Assembly: GCF_001422485.1 (NCBI RefSeq)
Contig: NZ_LMNF01000001.1
Span: 1,603,498 to 1,667,497 of the forward strand
Length of the DNA: 64,000 nucleotides
Source of the DNA: Agreia sp. Leaf283
GTDB taxonomy: Bacteria; Actinomycetota; Actinomycetes; Actinomycetales; Microbacteriaceae
Direction: 5' to 3'
A program made the position numbers and the translations under genes. Of the stretch, positions 36,484 to 43,806 are shown in pieces (position 1 is the stretch's first letter; every line of letters begins with the position of its first letter). The notes below the pieces were generated by a model. It had not been told where the DNA came from, made no database searches, and worked only from the letters and a program-made list of their open reading frames with translations.

Positions 36484-37917
36484 TCAGGCCGGAACGCCGC
36501 CGCCCGGCAGCCCGGCCGCGCCGAGTCGCGTAGCGCCGCGCGAACGGGCGCGCTGCTCCTCGAGCGCGGCGGCGAAACCCGACTCCCAGTCGTCGGCCAC
36601 GTCGATGCCGAGGCGCCGCGCCTCCTCGACGGAAAGCTCCTTCGGAAAGCCGTGCGTGTCGGACAGGCGGAACACGTCGAGGCCGGTCAGCGTCGACCCC
36701 TGATACTCGGCTAGGGCGCGGAGCCCGCCGGTCAGCGTGCGCCGAAACGCCGTCTCCTCCTTCACGAGCACGGCGATGACCTCGTCGCGTGAGGCGGCGA
36801 CTTCGGGGTAGTCCGATGCGTACAGGTCGGCGATCACGGGAACGACCGTGGAGAAGAAGTTCTCGGACAGGCCCAGGGAGAGCGCGAACCTGATGGCGCG
36901 GCGCAGCAGTCGCCGCATCACGTAGCCCTGCTCCTTGTTCGACGGGCGCACGCCGTCGACCGCGAGGAAAGTCGCACCGCGGAGGTGATCCGCGATGATC
37001 CGCATCGCCGCCGTCTCGTCCTCATAGCGGCGTCCCGTCAACTCCTGCAGCGACTCGATGATGGGCCACAGCAGGGAGATGCGGAACACGTCGTCGGAGC
37101 CGATCGACGCTGCCGCAATCCGCTCCAGGCCGCCGCCGAAGTCGACGTTGCGCTTGGTGAGCTCTTCGAACGATCCGTCGTCGCGCCGCCGGTATTGCAT
37201 AAAGACCTGGTTGCCGATCTCCATGAACTGCCCGCCGTCGCTGGCCGGATGCGCCAGGCCGTACGACGCATCCTGATGCTCTGCGCCGAAGTCGTAGAAC
37301 ACCTCGCTGTCGGGCCCGCACGGGTCGCCGATCGGCGTGCCCTCGAGCGATCCGCCGCGCGACCACCAGTTCTCGCCTCCGTCGTAGAAGAAGATGCGCT
37401 CGCCGGGCCGCACGCCCCGGGCGTCGCCATCCGCCTGCGAGCCGATCTCGGCAATGCCGTTCGAGACGCCGCGCTCGGCGAACACCGCGGCCCAGATGGA
37501 TGCCGCCTCGTCGTCGCGGGGGATTCCGTTGGCCGGGTCGCCGATGAAGCAGGTGACGTAGATCTTCGCCGGATCCAGGCCGACCACGTCGACGAGGAAG
37601 CCGTAGAACTGGCGGATCTGCGTCTCTTTGAAGTAGTCGCCGAGAGACCAGTTGCCGAGCATCTCGAAGAAGGTCGTGTGCCGGTTGTCGCCGACCTCGT
37701 CGATGTCCTGGGCGCGCACGCAGGGCTGGCTGTCGGTGAGGCGCACGCCGGCCGGATGCTGCTGCCCCAGCAGGTAGGGAAGGAGCGATTGCATGCCGCT
37801 GCCGTTGAACAGGGTCGATGTGTCGCCCCTCGGAACCAGAGGCGCCCGCTCGATGACGGTATGCCCCCTCTCCTCGAGGTAGGTCAGGAACGAGTTGCGG
37901 ATGTCATGGGCGTCCAT
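36484..37917 (-). CDS. AlaRS paralogue lacking editing and C-Ala domains
   Basis: The 477 residues align with the aminoacylation core and tRNA-binding helices of alanyl-tRNA synthetase: FLTYLEERGHTVIERAPLVP, motif 2 region HTTFFEMLGNWSLGDYF, motif 3 DFGGGLERIAA and VMRRLLRRAIRFAL. It stops shortly after FPKELSVEEARRLGIDV, just where the editing domain normally begins. No HxxxH editing motif and no oligomerisation domain follow. Normal AlaRS has about 880 residues. The E. coli 1-461 fragment is known to aminoacylate, so this could be active. The gene converges with the DUF2156 gene, 114 bases apart. The main alaS is not in the window. Confidence 0.9.
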   Translation of the reverse strand: MDAHDIRNSFLTYLEERGHTVIERAPLVPRGDTSTLFNGSGMQSLLPYLLGQQHPAGVRLTDSQPCVRAQDIDEVGDNRHTTFFEMLGNWSLGDYFKETQIRQFYGFLVDVVGLDPAKIYVTCFIGDPANGIPRDDEAASIWAAVFAERGVSNGIAEIGSQADGDARGVRPGERIFFYDGGENWWSRGGSLEGTPIGDPCGPDSEVFYDFGAEHQDASYGLAHPASDGGQFMEIGNQVFMQYRRRDDGSFEELTKRNVDFGGGLERIAAASIGSDDVFRISLLWPIIESLQELTGRRYEDETAAMRIIADHLRGATFLAVDGVRPSNKEQGYVMRRLLRRAIRFALSLGLSENFFSTVVPVIADLYASDYPEVAASRDEVIAVLVKEETAFRRTLTGGLRALAEYQGSTLTGLDVFRLSDTHGFPKELSVEEARRLGIDVADDWESGFAAALEEQRARSRGATRLGAAGLPGGGVPA

Positions 37918-37961
37918 CGTTCAAGCGTTCCATACGAGCCGCCCGATCGCGTAGCCCCGCT

Positions 37962-38060
37962 CGCTCCCTGAGCCTGTCGAAGGGCCTGCGCCCGTTCCCT
38001 GAGCCTGTCGAAGGGAGTGATTTCGATACTCTGGCTCGTTCCTCGCGCGGCTCCTCAATC
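37962..38060. repeat. Composite repeat A + A + B
   Basis: Two repeat A copies (37962-37984 and 37993-38015, CGTTCCCTGAGCCTGTCGAA orientation) run directly into a reversed repeat B-like piece (TTTCGATACTCTGGCTCGTT, to about 38060). A second composite of the same order is at 40433-40535. The 720-base space 37918-38637 otherwise holds the cruciform below and no convincing gene. Confidence 0.75.
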
Positions 38061-38183
38061 AGCGCACGGCTTGGCCCCATTGCTTACAAGACCGCCCGAG
38101 CGAGCTGTCGCTTCGCGTCGCGCCGTGACGCCCATCCCGACGCGCCGGATGGGCAGAACAGCGCCGCGCAAACGACGAGTCAT

Positions 38184-38246
38184 GATCGTGTGGCGTCATC
38201 GTGCCCATCGCCGGGACCCGGATGGGCGCAGCGGCGCCACACGATC
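38184..38246. repeat. Nested, symmetrical palindrome
   Basis: Outer arms GATCGTGTGGCG (38184-38195) and CGCCACACGATC (38235-38246) pair perfectly over 12 bp. Inner arms GCCCATC (38203-38209) and GATGGGC (38221-38227) pair over 7 bp. The two internal loops are 7 bases each and the apical loop is 11. There is no gene in this stretch to which a terminator can be assigned. Confidence 0.75.
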
Positions 38247-38576
38247 CGCTCTGATCGAGGAGTCAGACTCCGTGGTTTCGTTAGGGTCTCTCGGAAGAAC
38301 TAACGGAGCACGAATCGGTCGACGCGCCATCACTCGCGCATTGACAGCGGCATGTTGCTCTAAATGTGCGCCCTTAGGTTGCAGGAGCACGACGTGGTCG
38401 ACGAGTCCGACGGCTAACTGAGGACAGTTTCGTTCCACCTCACTCCACGGCGCGAAAATTCGGGGGCTGAATCGCCCAGATAGCCCTGCCCGAGCGCTCT
38501 GTCCTCATTTAGCGCCAGCCGCCACGACGCAAACGATGATCGGAGTTCGCCATCAGAATCGCAGTCGAGCGCGAGG

Positions 38577-38599
38577 CCCTTAGACAAGCTCAGGGAACG
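38577..38599 (+). repeat. Dispersed repeat A, single copy
   Basis: The copy begins CCCTTAGACAAGCTCAGGGA and lies about 27 bases upstream of the -10 box of the GNAT gene. Confidence 0.8.
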
Positions 38600-38625
38600 C
38601 CGCGGCCGACCAGACATCCCTTTCG

Positions 38626-38631
38626 TAGACT
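38626..38631 (+). promoter_or_regulatory. Leaderless -10 box (TAGACT)
   Basis: TAGACT lies exactly six bases before GTG 38638, predicting a leaderless transcript with a GTG start. Confidence 0.55.
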
Positions 38632-38637
38632 GAATGC

Positions 38638-39117
38638 GTGCCTACCGTCTCGCTCGAATCGCCGCGTGGTTCCGACGTACTGCCGCTGCTGCAACAGGCC
38701 GACGACTATGCGTTGAGCCTGTATCCGGCCGAGAACTACCACGGGCTGGATGTCGATTCGCTCGACCGATCGGAGGTCGCCTTCTTCGTGGCTCGGGTCG
38801 ACGGCATGGCCCTCGGTACGGCGGCGATCGTCGACAGGGGCGACGGATCAGCGGAACTGAAGCGCATGTTCGTCACAGCCGAAGCCCGAGGCCTCGGGGT
38901 CGGACGAGCTCTGCTCGATGCCGCAGAAGCGCACGCGATAGACCGCGGCGCCACCGTGATGCTGCTCGAAACCGGGCTGCCCCAGGCCGCCGCGATCGCC
39001 CTATACGAAAGAGCGGGATACAGCGCCATCCCGAGATTCGACGCCTACGTCGACGATCCCACGAGTTACTGCATGGAGAAGCGCCTCCCGCCCCGACCTC
39101 TTGCGCCGGTCGAGTAG
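38638..39117 (+). CDS. GNAT N-acetyltransferase
   Basis: The 159 residues form a typical small GNAT enzyme. ELKRMFVTAEARGLGVGRAL is motif A with the acetyl-CoA loop RGLGVG, and LETGLPQAAAIALYERAGY is motif B. The substrate is unknown. The last residues (PPRPLAPVE) and the TAG stop are read from a repeat B copy, so the repeat has extended or replaced the original C-terminus after CMEKRL. Confidence 0.88.
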   Translation: MPTVSLESPRGSDVLPLLQQADDYALSLYPAENYHGLDVDSLDRSEVAFFVARVDGMALGTAAIVDRGDGSAELKRMFVTAEARGLGVGRALLDAAEAHAIDRGATVMLLETGLPQAAAIALYERAGYSAIPRFDAYVDDPTSYCMEKRLPPRPLAPVE

Positions 39118-39143
39118 GCCGCCTGCGGCCGTATCGAGACCAC
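39104..39143 (+). repeat. Dispersed repeat B copy providing a stop codon
   Basis: GGTCGAGTAGGCCGCCTGCG and the following GCCGTATCGAGACCACC form a repeat B variant with an internal GGCCGC/GCGGCC hairpin. The TAG in GAGTAG is the stop codon of the GNAT gene. A reversed copy of the same variant is at about 48625-48663. Confidence 0.75.
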
Positions 39144-39165
39144 CTCGCCCTGTTTTCTCTTCAGC

Positions 39166-40383
39166 TCACCGTCCGGGACGCTGGCGACGGGCTCGCGTCC
39201 CGAAGGCATCCAATGCCGTGAGAATTTCAGTCGCCTGCCAGTATCGATTGCGACGGCCGGCGGTCGCCTGGGTCAGGATCCCCGCATCAACGAGCTTCTT
39301 GACGGAGCTGTCGGCCGCTTGCTCGCTCACGTCCAGTTCGCGCGCGATCGTTCCGATGGTCACGATCGGCTGACGCAGAAGCAGCAGCTTCAAGCGATGG
39401 ATGGACGAGTCGCTGCGTGCCCGAATGGCCGCGTTCCAGTCTTCGGCCACGCGGGTGATGTCCTTCTCCAGCGAGCGTCCGTTGGCGACTGCGGCGAACG
39501 CGGCCTCCGACAGGGCCTCGACGATAGGGCGTACGTCTCCGGCCCGGTACGCGGTGAGCGCTCGAAAGTAGCCCTCTGTTTCTCCCAGGAGGCCGGCCGA
39601 TACTGGCACCGTCACATTCTTCGTCACGCCGCCCGCGCGCAGCATTCCCTGCACAAGTGCTCGCCCCGTTCGCCCGTTTCCGTCGGGGAACGGGTGGATC
39701 GTCTCGAATTGTGCGTGAGCGATTGCGACCTGGGCCAGAACGGGGAGGTCGACCCGACGCGCGAACAGCATTACATCGGACATCAATGCCGGAACCCGCT
39801 CATGATGCGGTGCGACGAAGGATGCGTTGTGCGGAGAAATGTAACCCCCGCCGATCCACACCTGCCCGTCCCTCCATCGTCCGACGATGTCGGGATTCGA
39901 TTGCTCCATCAGTGCACGATGCATGGTCAGGATCGCGTGGGTGTCGAGATCGTCGGCAAGCGCGATCGCCGCCTCCATCGCCGCGACATTTCCCACCACG
40001 AGCCGAGCGTTGGTTGAGGAGGAGTCACCCAGGTCGGCCAGTGCGACCTGCTTCGCGCTCGCGGCGAGGTTCTCCACCTCAGAGCTCGAGGCGCTCTCCG
40101 TGCGAAGCAGGATCGACGCGAAGGGAGCCGTCAGCGTTCCGACCTCGGCATCGAAGCGAGTGAGTTCTCTGCTCGCGTCGTCGGAGATCGCCGCCAGATC
40201 ATCGGGCAGCGACATCTTCAGGTCTGCGATGAAGGGAGGAACGGCCGCATTGTACGGCCCAGATGCCGCTCGGAGCCGTCGCCGCGAGCCTACCTCGGTG
40301 CCCGAACGGGCCCACGGACGGGACTCCGCTGTTGTCGCCGGCCAGCTGATTGGCATGCCCGGTCGTGGAATAGCGCTCGTCAC
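39166..40383 (-). CDS. Fic-domain protein with N-terminal inhibition motif and wHTH
   Basis: This 405-residue protein would transfer AMP (or another nucleotide part) to a target hydroxyl. The intact Fic motif HPFPDGNGRTGR starts at His230. The inhibitory helix motif S-x-x-x-E-N is at residues 100-105 (SSEVEN), making this an autoinhibited class II Fic. The C-terminal winged helix is near 335-395 (IVTIGTIARELDVSEQAADS). The GTG start is chosen from the TATGAT box six bases upstream; ATG 40356 is the alternative. No antitoxin gene is adjacent, which fits intramolecular inhibition. The target is unknown. Confidence 0.93.
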   Translation of the reverse strand: MTSAIPRPGMPISWPATTAESRPWARSGTEVGSRRRLRAASGPYNAAVPPFIADLKMSLPDDLAAISDDASRELTRFDAEVGTLTAPFASILLRTESASSSEVENLAASAKQVALADLGDSSSTNARLVVGNVAAMEAAIALADDLDTHAILTMHRALMEQSNPDIVGRWRDGQVWIGGGYISPHNASFVAPHHERVPALMSDVMLFARRVDLPVLAQVAIAHAQFETIHPFPDGNGRTGRALVQGMLRAGGVTKNVTVPVSAGLLGETEGYFRALTAYRAGDVRPIVEALSEAAFAAVANGRSLEKDITRVAEDWNAAIRARSDSSIHRLKLLLLRQPIVTIGTIARELDVSEQAADSSVKKLVDAGILTQATAGRRNRYWQATEILTALDAFGTRARRQRPGR

Positions 40384-40389
40384 TCGTTA

Positions 40390-40425
40390 ATCATAACCAA
40401 GGTTAGCCAATTATCCTTGGTTATG
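40390..40425 (-). promoter_or_regulatory. Fic promoter with overlapping operator palindrome
   Basis: CATAACCAAGG at 40392-40402 and CCTTGGTTATG at 40415-40425 are perfect 11-bp inverted arms. On the minus strand TATGAT (40395 to 40390) is six bases before GTG 40383 and overlaps the near arm. A protein bound here would block the promoter. The Fic protein's own winged helix is the obvious candidate. Confidence 0.7.
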
Positions 40426-40432
40426 GACCGCC

Positions 40433-40535
40433 CGTTCCCTGAGCCTGCTGAAGGGCAAGCACCCCGTTCCCTGAGCCTGTCGAAGGGAGTGATTCCGACA
40501 CGCTGGCCCGTCCCGCGCGTCCACTCAATCAGCCC
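40433..40535. repeat. Composite repeat A + A + B, second copy
   Basis: Repeat A copies lie at 40433-40455 and 40465-40487, followed by a diverged reversed repeat B piece ending CCACTCAATCAGC, in the same order and orientation as 37962-38060. The pair brackets the GNAT and Fic genes. Confidence 0.75.
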
Positions 40536-40545
40536 GGTGGGGCCG

Positions 40546-41115
40546 CTAGACCAATGTCCGAGCTCGCGCCTCCGGAACCCCCAGCATCAGCAGGCTCGTC
40601 AGCGCTGCTGCCGAGGCATCGAGACTCTCCCGTGACAGCGCACTGTCGGCGATCATGAACACTCCCGACCAGGCGACCTGACTGAGAACATCAGCGGGCA
40701 GATGCCGCCCGAACGCCCCGCTGCACTGCCCCCGATCGACGAGCCCGGCGAGGGTCTCGTCGACGGGCCCCAGAAGAGAGTGGATGTCGGCTCCGAGCTC
40801 CCCGCGCCGCAGCGCGACGAGCACGCGGTACCGGTGCACCAGCGGCCACAGTCGCGTGATGAAGTCGGCCCACTCGGCGTCGGCCGCGCGGTTAGGGGTG
40901 GCGACGTCGGCAAGGATCGCAGACATCTCCTCGACCGCGCGACGGGTGAGCTCGTGCACGAGGTCGGATCGTGACGGGAAGTGTCCGTACACCGTGCGTC
41001 GAACAACGCCCGCGGCTGTCGCGATCTCGCCCATGCCCGCGTCAGGGTTCTTGCCCAGAACGTCGATCGCCACGTCGAGGATTCGCTGTTTCGTGTCGTT
41101 CCCCGGGTCACTCAC
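40546..41115 (-). CDS. TetR/AcrR family transcriptional regulator
   Basis: The 189 residues have an N-terminal TetR helix-turn-helix (ILDVAIDVLGKNPDAGMGEI, then GVVRRTVYGHFPSRSDLV) and a helical ligand domain. It is divergent from an epoxide-hydrolase-like gene. Twin palindromes in the shared intergenic region are almost certainly its operators, so it likely represses both itself and that gene until a ligand binds. Confidence 0.93.
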   Translation of the reverse strand: MSDPGNDTKQRILDVAIDVLGKNPDAGMGEIATAAGVVRRTVYGHFPSRSDLVHELTRRAVEEMSAILADVATPNRAADAEWADFITRLWPLVHRYRVLVALRRGELGADIHSLLGPVDETLAGLVDRGQCSGAFGRHLPADVLSQVAWSGVFMIADSALSRESLDASAAALTSLLMLGVPEARARTLV

Positions 41116-41152
41116 GCGACGTCGCCCTACCGATCAGCTTCATAAATCCATG

Positions 41153-41199
41153 ATTGCACACTGGTGTGCAACTGCGTAGTCTGCACACCAGTGTGCAAT
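41153..41199. promoter_or_regulatory. Twin TetR operators forming an 18-bp inverted pair
   Basis: Site 1, TTGCACACTGGTGTGCAA (41154-41171), and site 2, TGCACACCAGTGTGCA (41182-41197), are each palindromes. The two are also perfect inverted copies of one another over 18 bp (41153-41170 and 41182-41199) with an 11-bp spacer. The centres are 27 bp apart. They lie between the divergent TetR and epoxide hydrolase genes. Confidence 0.88.
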
Positions 41200-41238
41200 C
41201 CCATGTGCGCGGTGACTGAAGAACTCAGGAGACAGACA

Positions 41239-42405
41239 ATGACCAAGACGACCCCCACCCCGGAGGACATCCGCCCCTTCCGTGTTGCGATCCCGCAATC
41301 CGAGATCGACGACCTCACCCGACGACTGGCCGCGACCCGCTGGCCCGATCCGGAAACCGTTCCCGACTGGTCGCAAGGCGTGCGCACGGAGGATGCGCGT
41401 TCGCTGGTCGAGTACTGGGGGAGTGGATACAATATGCGCCGCGTCGAATCGAGGCTGAATGCGTTCCCTCAGTTCGTGACGACGATCGACGGCCTCGACA
41501 TCCACTTCATCCACGTCAGATCGGAGAACCCCGGCGCCATGCCGCTGCTCCTCACGCACGGGTGGCCGAGCTCAGTCCTCGATTTCGTCGACCTGATCGA
41601 ACCGCTCACGAACCCGACCAAGCACGGTGGGGCTGCCGACGACTCGTTCGACGTCGTCATCCCGTCGCTGCCCGGATTCGGCTTCTCCGGCAAGCCGACC
41701 GACACCGGCTGGAACGTCGAGCGCATCGCCCAGGCGTGGGCCGAGCTGATGCGCCGTCTCGGCTACGAGAGCTGGTCGGCACACGGTGGCGATTGGGGAG
41801 CGGCCGTCACCACCGCCCTGGGAGCCGCCCGACCGCACGGGCTGCGCGGTATCCATCTGAGCACGCCGTATGCGTTCCCGCGGAGCATCCCCGACGTGTT
41901 GACCGACGACGAGCGTCGCGCGGTCGAGGGCCTTGCCCTCTACGGCGGGCCGCTCGGGGGCTCGAATCATGTGCAGGGCACGAAGCCCCAGACGATCGGA
42001 TTGGCGCTCGCGGACTCCCCGGTCGGCCAGGCGGCGTGGATCTACGAGAAGTTCCAGTCGAAGACCGACAACCGCGGCCGAGCCGAGGATGCCCTCAGTG
42101 TCGACGCGATGCTCGACACGATCTCGCTCTACTGGTTCACCAACAGCGCGGCCTCATCGGCGCGCATCTACTGGGAGAACCGAACGGCCACGATGGCCGG
42201 CCCCAATCTCTCGTTGCCGGTGGCCGTGACCGTGTTTCCTCGCGACATTCCGCGGCTTCCGAAAAGCTGGATCGAGGACGCCTACAGCGACTTGATCCAC
42301 TTCGGCGAGGCCGAGAGGGGCGGGCACTTCGCTGCTCTCGAGCAGCCGAAGATTCTCGTGGACGAGCTCCGCGCCGGGCTGAGGAGACTCCGAAACGGCG
42401 CGTGA
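41239..42405 (+). CDS. Epoxide hydrolase (EHN + alpha/beta hydrolase)
   Basis: The 388 residues begin with the EHN domain (IRPFRVAIPQSEIDDLTRRL, TRWPDPETVPDWSQG), then the alpha/beta fold. LTHGWPSSVLDFVDLIEPL holds the oxyanion HGWP. SAHGGDWGAAVTTALG holds the nucleophile Asp (GGDWG). GGHFAALEQPKIL supplies the catalytic His near the end. This is the soluble microsomal-type epoxide hydrolase layout. ATG 41239 has CAGGAG at 41226-41231. It is likely induced when the divergent TetR repressor releases. Confidence 0.92.
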   Translation: MTKTTPTPEDIRPFRVAIPQSEIDDLTRRLAATRWPDPETVPDWSQGVRTEDARSLVEYWGSGYNMRRVESRLNAFPQFVTTIDGLDIHFIHVRSENPGAMPLLLTHGWPSSVLDFVDLIEPLTNPTKHGGAADDSFDVVIPSLPGFGFSGKPTDTGWNVERIAQAWAELMRRLGYESWSAHGGDWGAAVTTALGAARPHGLRGIHLSTPYAFPRSIPDVLTDDERRAVEGLALYGGPLGGSNHVQGTKPQTIGLALADSPVGQAAWIYEKFQSKTDNRGRAEDALSVDAMLDTISLYWFTNSAASSARIYWENRTATMAGPNLSLPVAVTVFPRDIPRLPKSWIEDAYSDLIHFGEAERGGHFAALEQPKILVDELRAGLRRLRNGA

Positions 42406-42639
42406 ACGGATGCCTGCCGTCGGGTTCTGCGACCCGTTCCGGTGGGTGGATGTGGGCAACTGAGTGCGCCCGACGGATTGGTCGATCGCGTGCGGCGCCG
42501 TCGATAATCCCAGCAGGCCTGCGCTGGTACGGCAGCGCCGAGTACCTATGTCACGCTCAGGCGAGCCAGCAGCAATCTCCGACGCTTTTCCCCTGGCGAA
42601 AAAGTTGTTTCGAGGACTCTCACGTGGACCCTGATGGTC

Positions 42640-42954
42640 TCACTCGCCGAAGAAAAGCGGTTCGGACGAGATCTCTATGTACCAAGCGTCCAGGTCGAGG
42701 AACCACGTCGATACGTCGGCGCGCAGAGGATACGAGTTCATCCTCATCTGCAGGGCCGCTGCCCATCGTCGCGTGAGTTCCTCAGGGTCGATCTCCTCAT
42801 CGAGGGGGCGTCCTTCCAGGGATGGGCTCTCTGCGAAGGGCATTACTCGCCACGTCAAAGCGGCTAGACCATGGCGGCTTCCCCAGGCATTGAGAGTGTT
42901 CGCCAGCGCCTCTTCGAGGCCAAGAGACAGTGTGAGGCCCACGTTCTTGTTCAT
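42640..42954 (-). CDS. Hypothetical small protein (104 aa)
   Basis: The 104 residues MNKNVGLTLSLGLEEALANT and onward end WFLDLDAWYIEISSEPLFFGE. The sequence is acidic and mixed alpha/beta, with no signal or membrane segment and no recognised family. I chose ATG 42954 over the longer frame. The gene stands alone in a lower-GC stretch, suggesting acquisition. The 234 bases before it (42406-42639) show nothing I can name. Confidence 0.5.
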   Translation of the reverse strand: MNKNVGLTLSLGLEEALANTLNAWGSRHGLAALTWRVMPFAESPSLEGRPLDEEIDPEELTRRWAAALQMRMNSYPLRADVSTWFLDLDAWYIEISSEPLFFGE

Positions 42955-43361
42955 ATGAAGTCCAACTCGATTCAAGGAAAAGAGGGGGCGAGTCCCCCTG
43001 CGTTGTCCTCGATCAACAGCAGGCACGGTAGTGCCAGCTGCCCCCCAGCATTGAGACTTTCACTCATGCGATCGAGTAAGGCTCATTCTTACTTCAATGT
43101 CTCGATAAAGCAAAGTGCACGCAAAATGACGGAACGCGAACTTAGTCAGAGTTTCGATCCTCGTAGATTCTCGTTCGGTAGTCCCGCTGGTGGCTCCGTT
43201 CAGCGAGACGGGGTCGAGGGCGAGGCGCTCTTAGAATGCACGATTCGTGCTACAGCGGGTGCTGTCAGGAATGCTCCCTGACCACGTTGATCAGCACCAA
43301 CCTCACGCCCCCAAAGTGACGCAATCGCGCACAGTCGATGACGCAATTGCGCGGCTTCGCC
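42955..43361. other. Gene-poor, lower-GC spacer
   Basis: About 400 bases are visibly richer in A/T than the surroundings, with no ORF showing the local codon pattern. A small inverted repeat AGTAAG/CTTACT (43075-43093) and a direct repeat TGACGCAAT(C/T)GCGC (43317-43330 and 43339-43352, period 22) are the only structures I can point to. It may be acquired or decayed DNA. Confidence 0.5.
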
Positions 43362-43604
43362 CTACGAAATCGGGCAGTGCAACTGTGTTCGTTCGCCACT
43401 TCTGTCGATGGTGTGCAGCGCCATCGACCTGCCGCAAAGAGGGCAGTGCGGGTCGGCCGGCGCCACGTAGGGATCTTCCGGTCGGCCGATTCCGACCTGC
43501 GCCGGCCCCGTGAACGAGTAGACGATGCGGTTGAGGTTGTTGATGAACCCCGGCTTTCCGTCGAAGGGGTTCATGGGGTTGGGCTTGCGTGCCGGCCTGG
43601 TCAA
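43362..43604 (-). CDS. Small conserved-looking protein with a CPLC pair
   Basis: The 80 residues include PMNPFDGKPGFINNLNRIVY, SFTGPAQVGIGRPEDPYVAP, HCPLCGRSMALHTIDR and a final HCP. The CPLC pair with later His/Cys suggests a small zinc ribbon, but only three Cys are present. TTG 43604 has GAGGA upstream; the internal ATG 43574 has none. No family is recognised. A 20-bp perfect palindrome lies 27 bases upstream and may control it. Confidence 0.65.
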   Translation of the reverse strand: MTRPARKPNPMNPFDGKPGFINNLNRIVYSFTGPAQVGIGRPEDPYVAPADPHCPLCGRSMALHTIDRSGERTQLHCPIS

Positions 43605-43630
43605 CTGGTCCTCGAATGCTTGGTGCTGAA

Positions 43631-43650
43631 ATGATTAGTGCACTAATCAT
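43631..43650. promoter_or_regulatory. Perfect 20-bp palindrome
   Basis: ATGATTAGTGCACTAATCAT is its own reverse complement. A second short palindrome, CGCGATCGCG, follows at 43653-43662. The form (TTAGTGCACTAA core) is typical of MarR- or GntR-type operators. No regulator gene is adjacent. It lies upstream of the small minus-strand gene ending at 43362. Confidence 0.75.
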
Positions 43651-43738
43651 ATCGCGATCGCGTCGCATCGACCCCGCGAATCAGGAGTTGCTCGGCACCG
43701 TGGAGTTCGGAAGTCAATCAGGCGTGCCTAAAGACGGA

Positions 43739-43778
43739 ATGCCCGCCTCCCGCCGCACGAAGCGGGGGAGACGGGCAT
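43739..43778 (-). terminator. Terminator of the amidase gene
   Basis: ATGCCCG (43739-43745) pairs with CGGGCAT (43772-43778). A GC-rich inner stem (CTCCCGC with GCGGGGGAG, two-base bulge) continues it. On the minus strand it starts 29 bases after the amidase stop and is followed by TCCGTCTTTA. Confidence 0.7.
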
Positions 43779-43806
43779 CCGGAACCAACGCCGGAAGGCC
43801 TGCCGA

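Noticed and set aside
38017-38421. A 134-codon open frame in the repeat-rich spacer
   Set aside because: It begins inside repeats, crosses the cruciform, and its composition is unlike neighbouring genes.
38414-38617. A 67-codon minus-strand frame containing SLSLSKG
   Set aside because: SLSLSKG is simply the translation of repeat A, a common source of false hypothetical proteins in high-GC genomes.
42871-43281. A 136-codon plus-strand frame in the low-GC patch
   Set aside because: No codon bias, antisense to the more plausible 42640-42954 gene at its start, and no recognisable motif.
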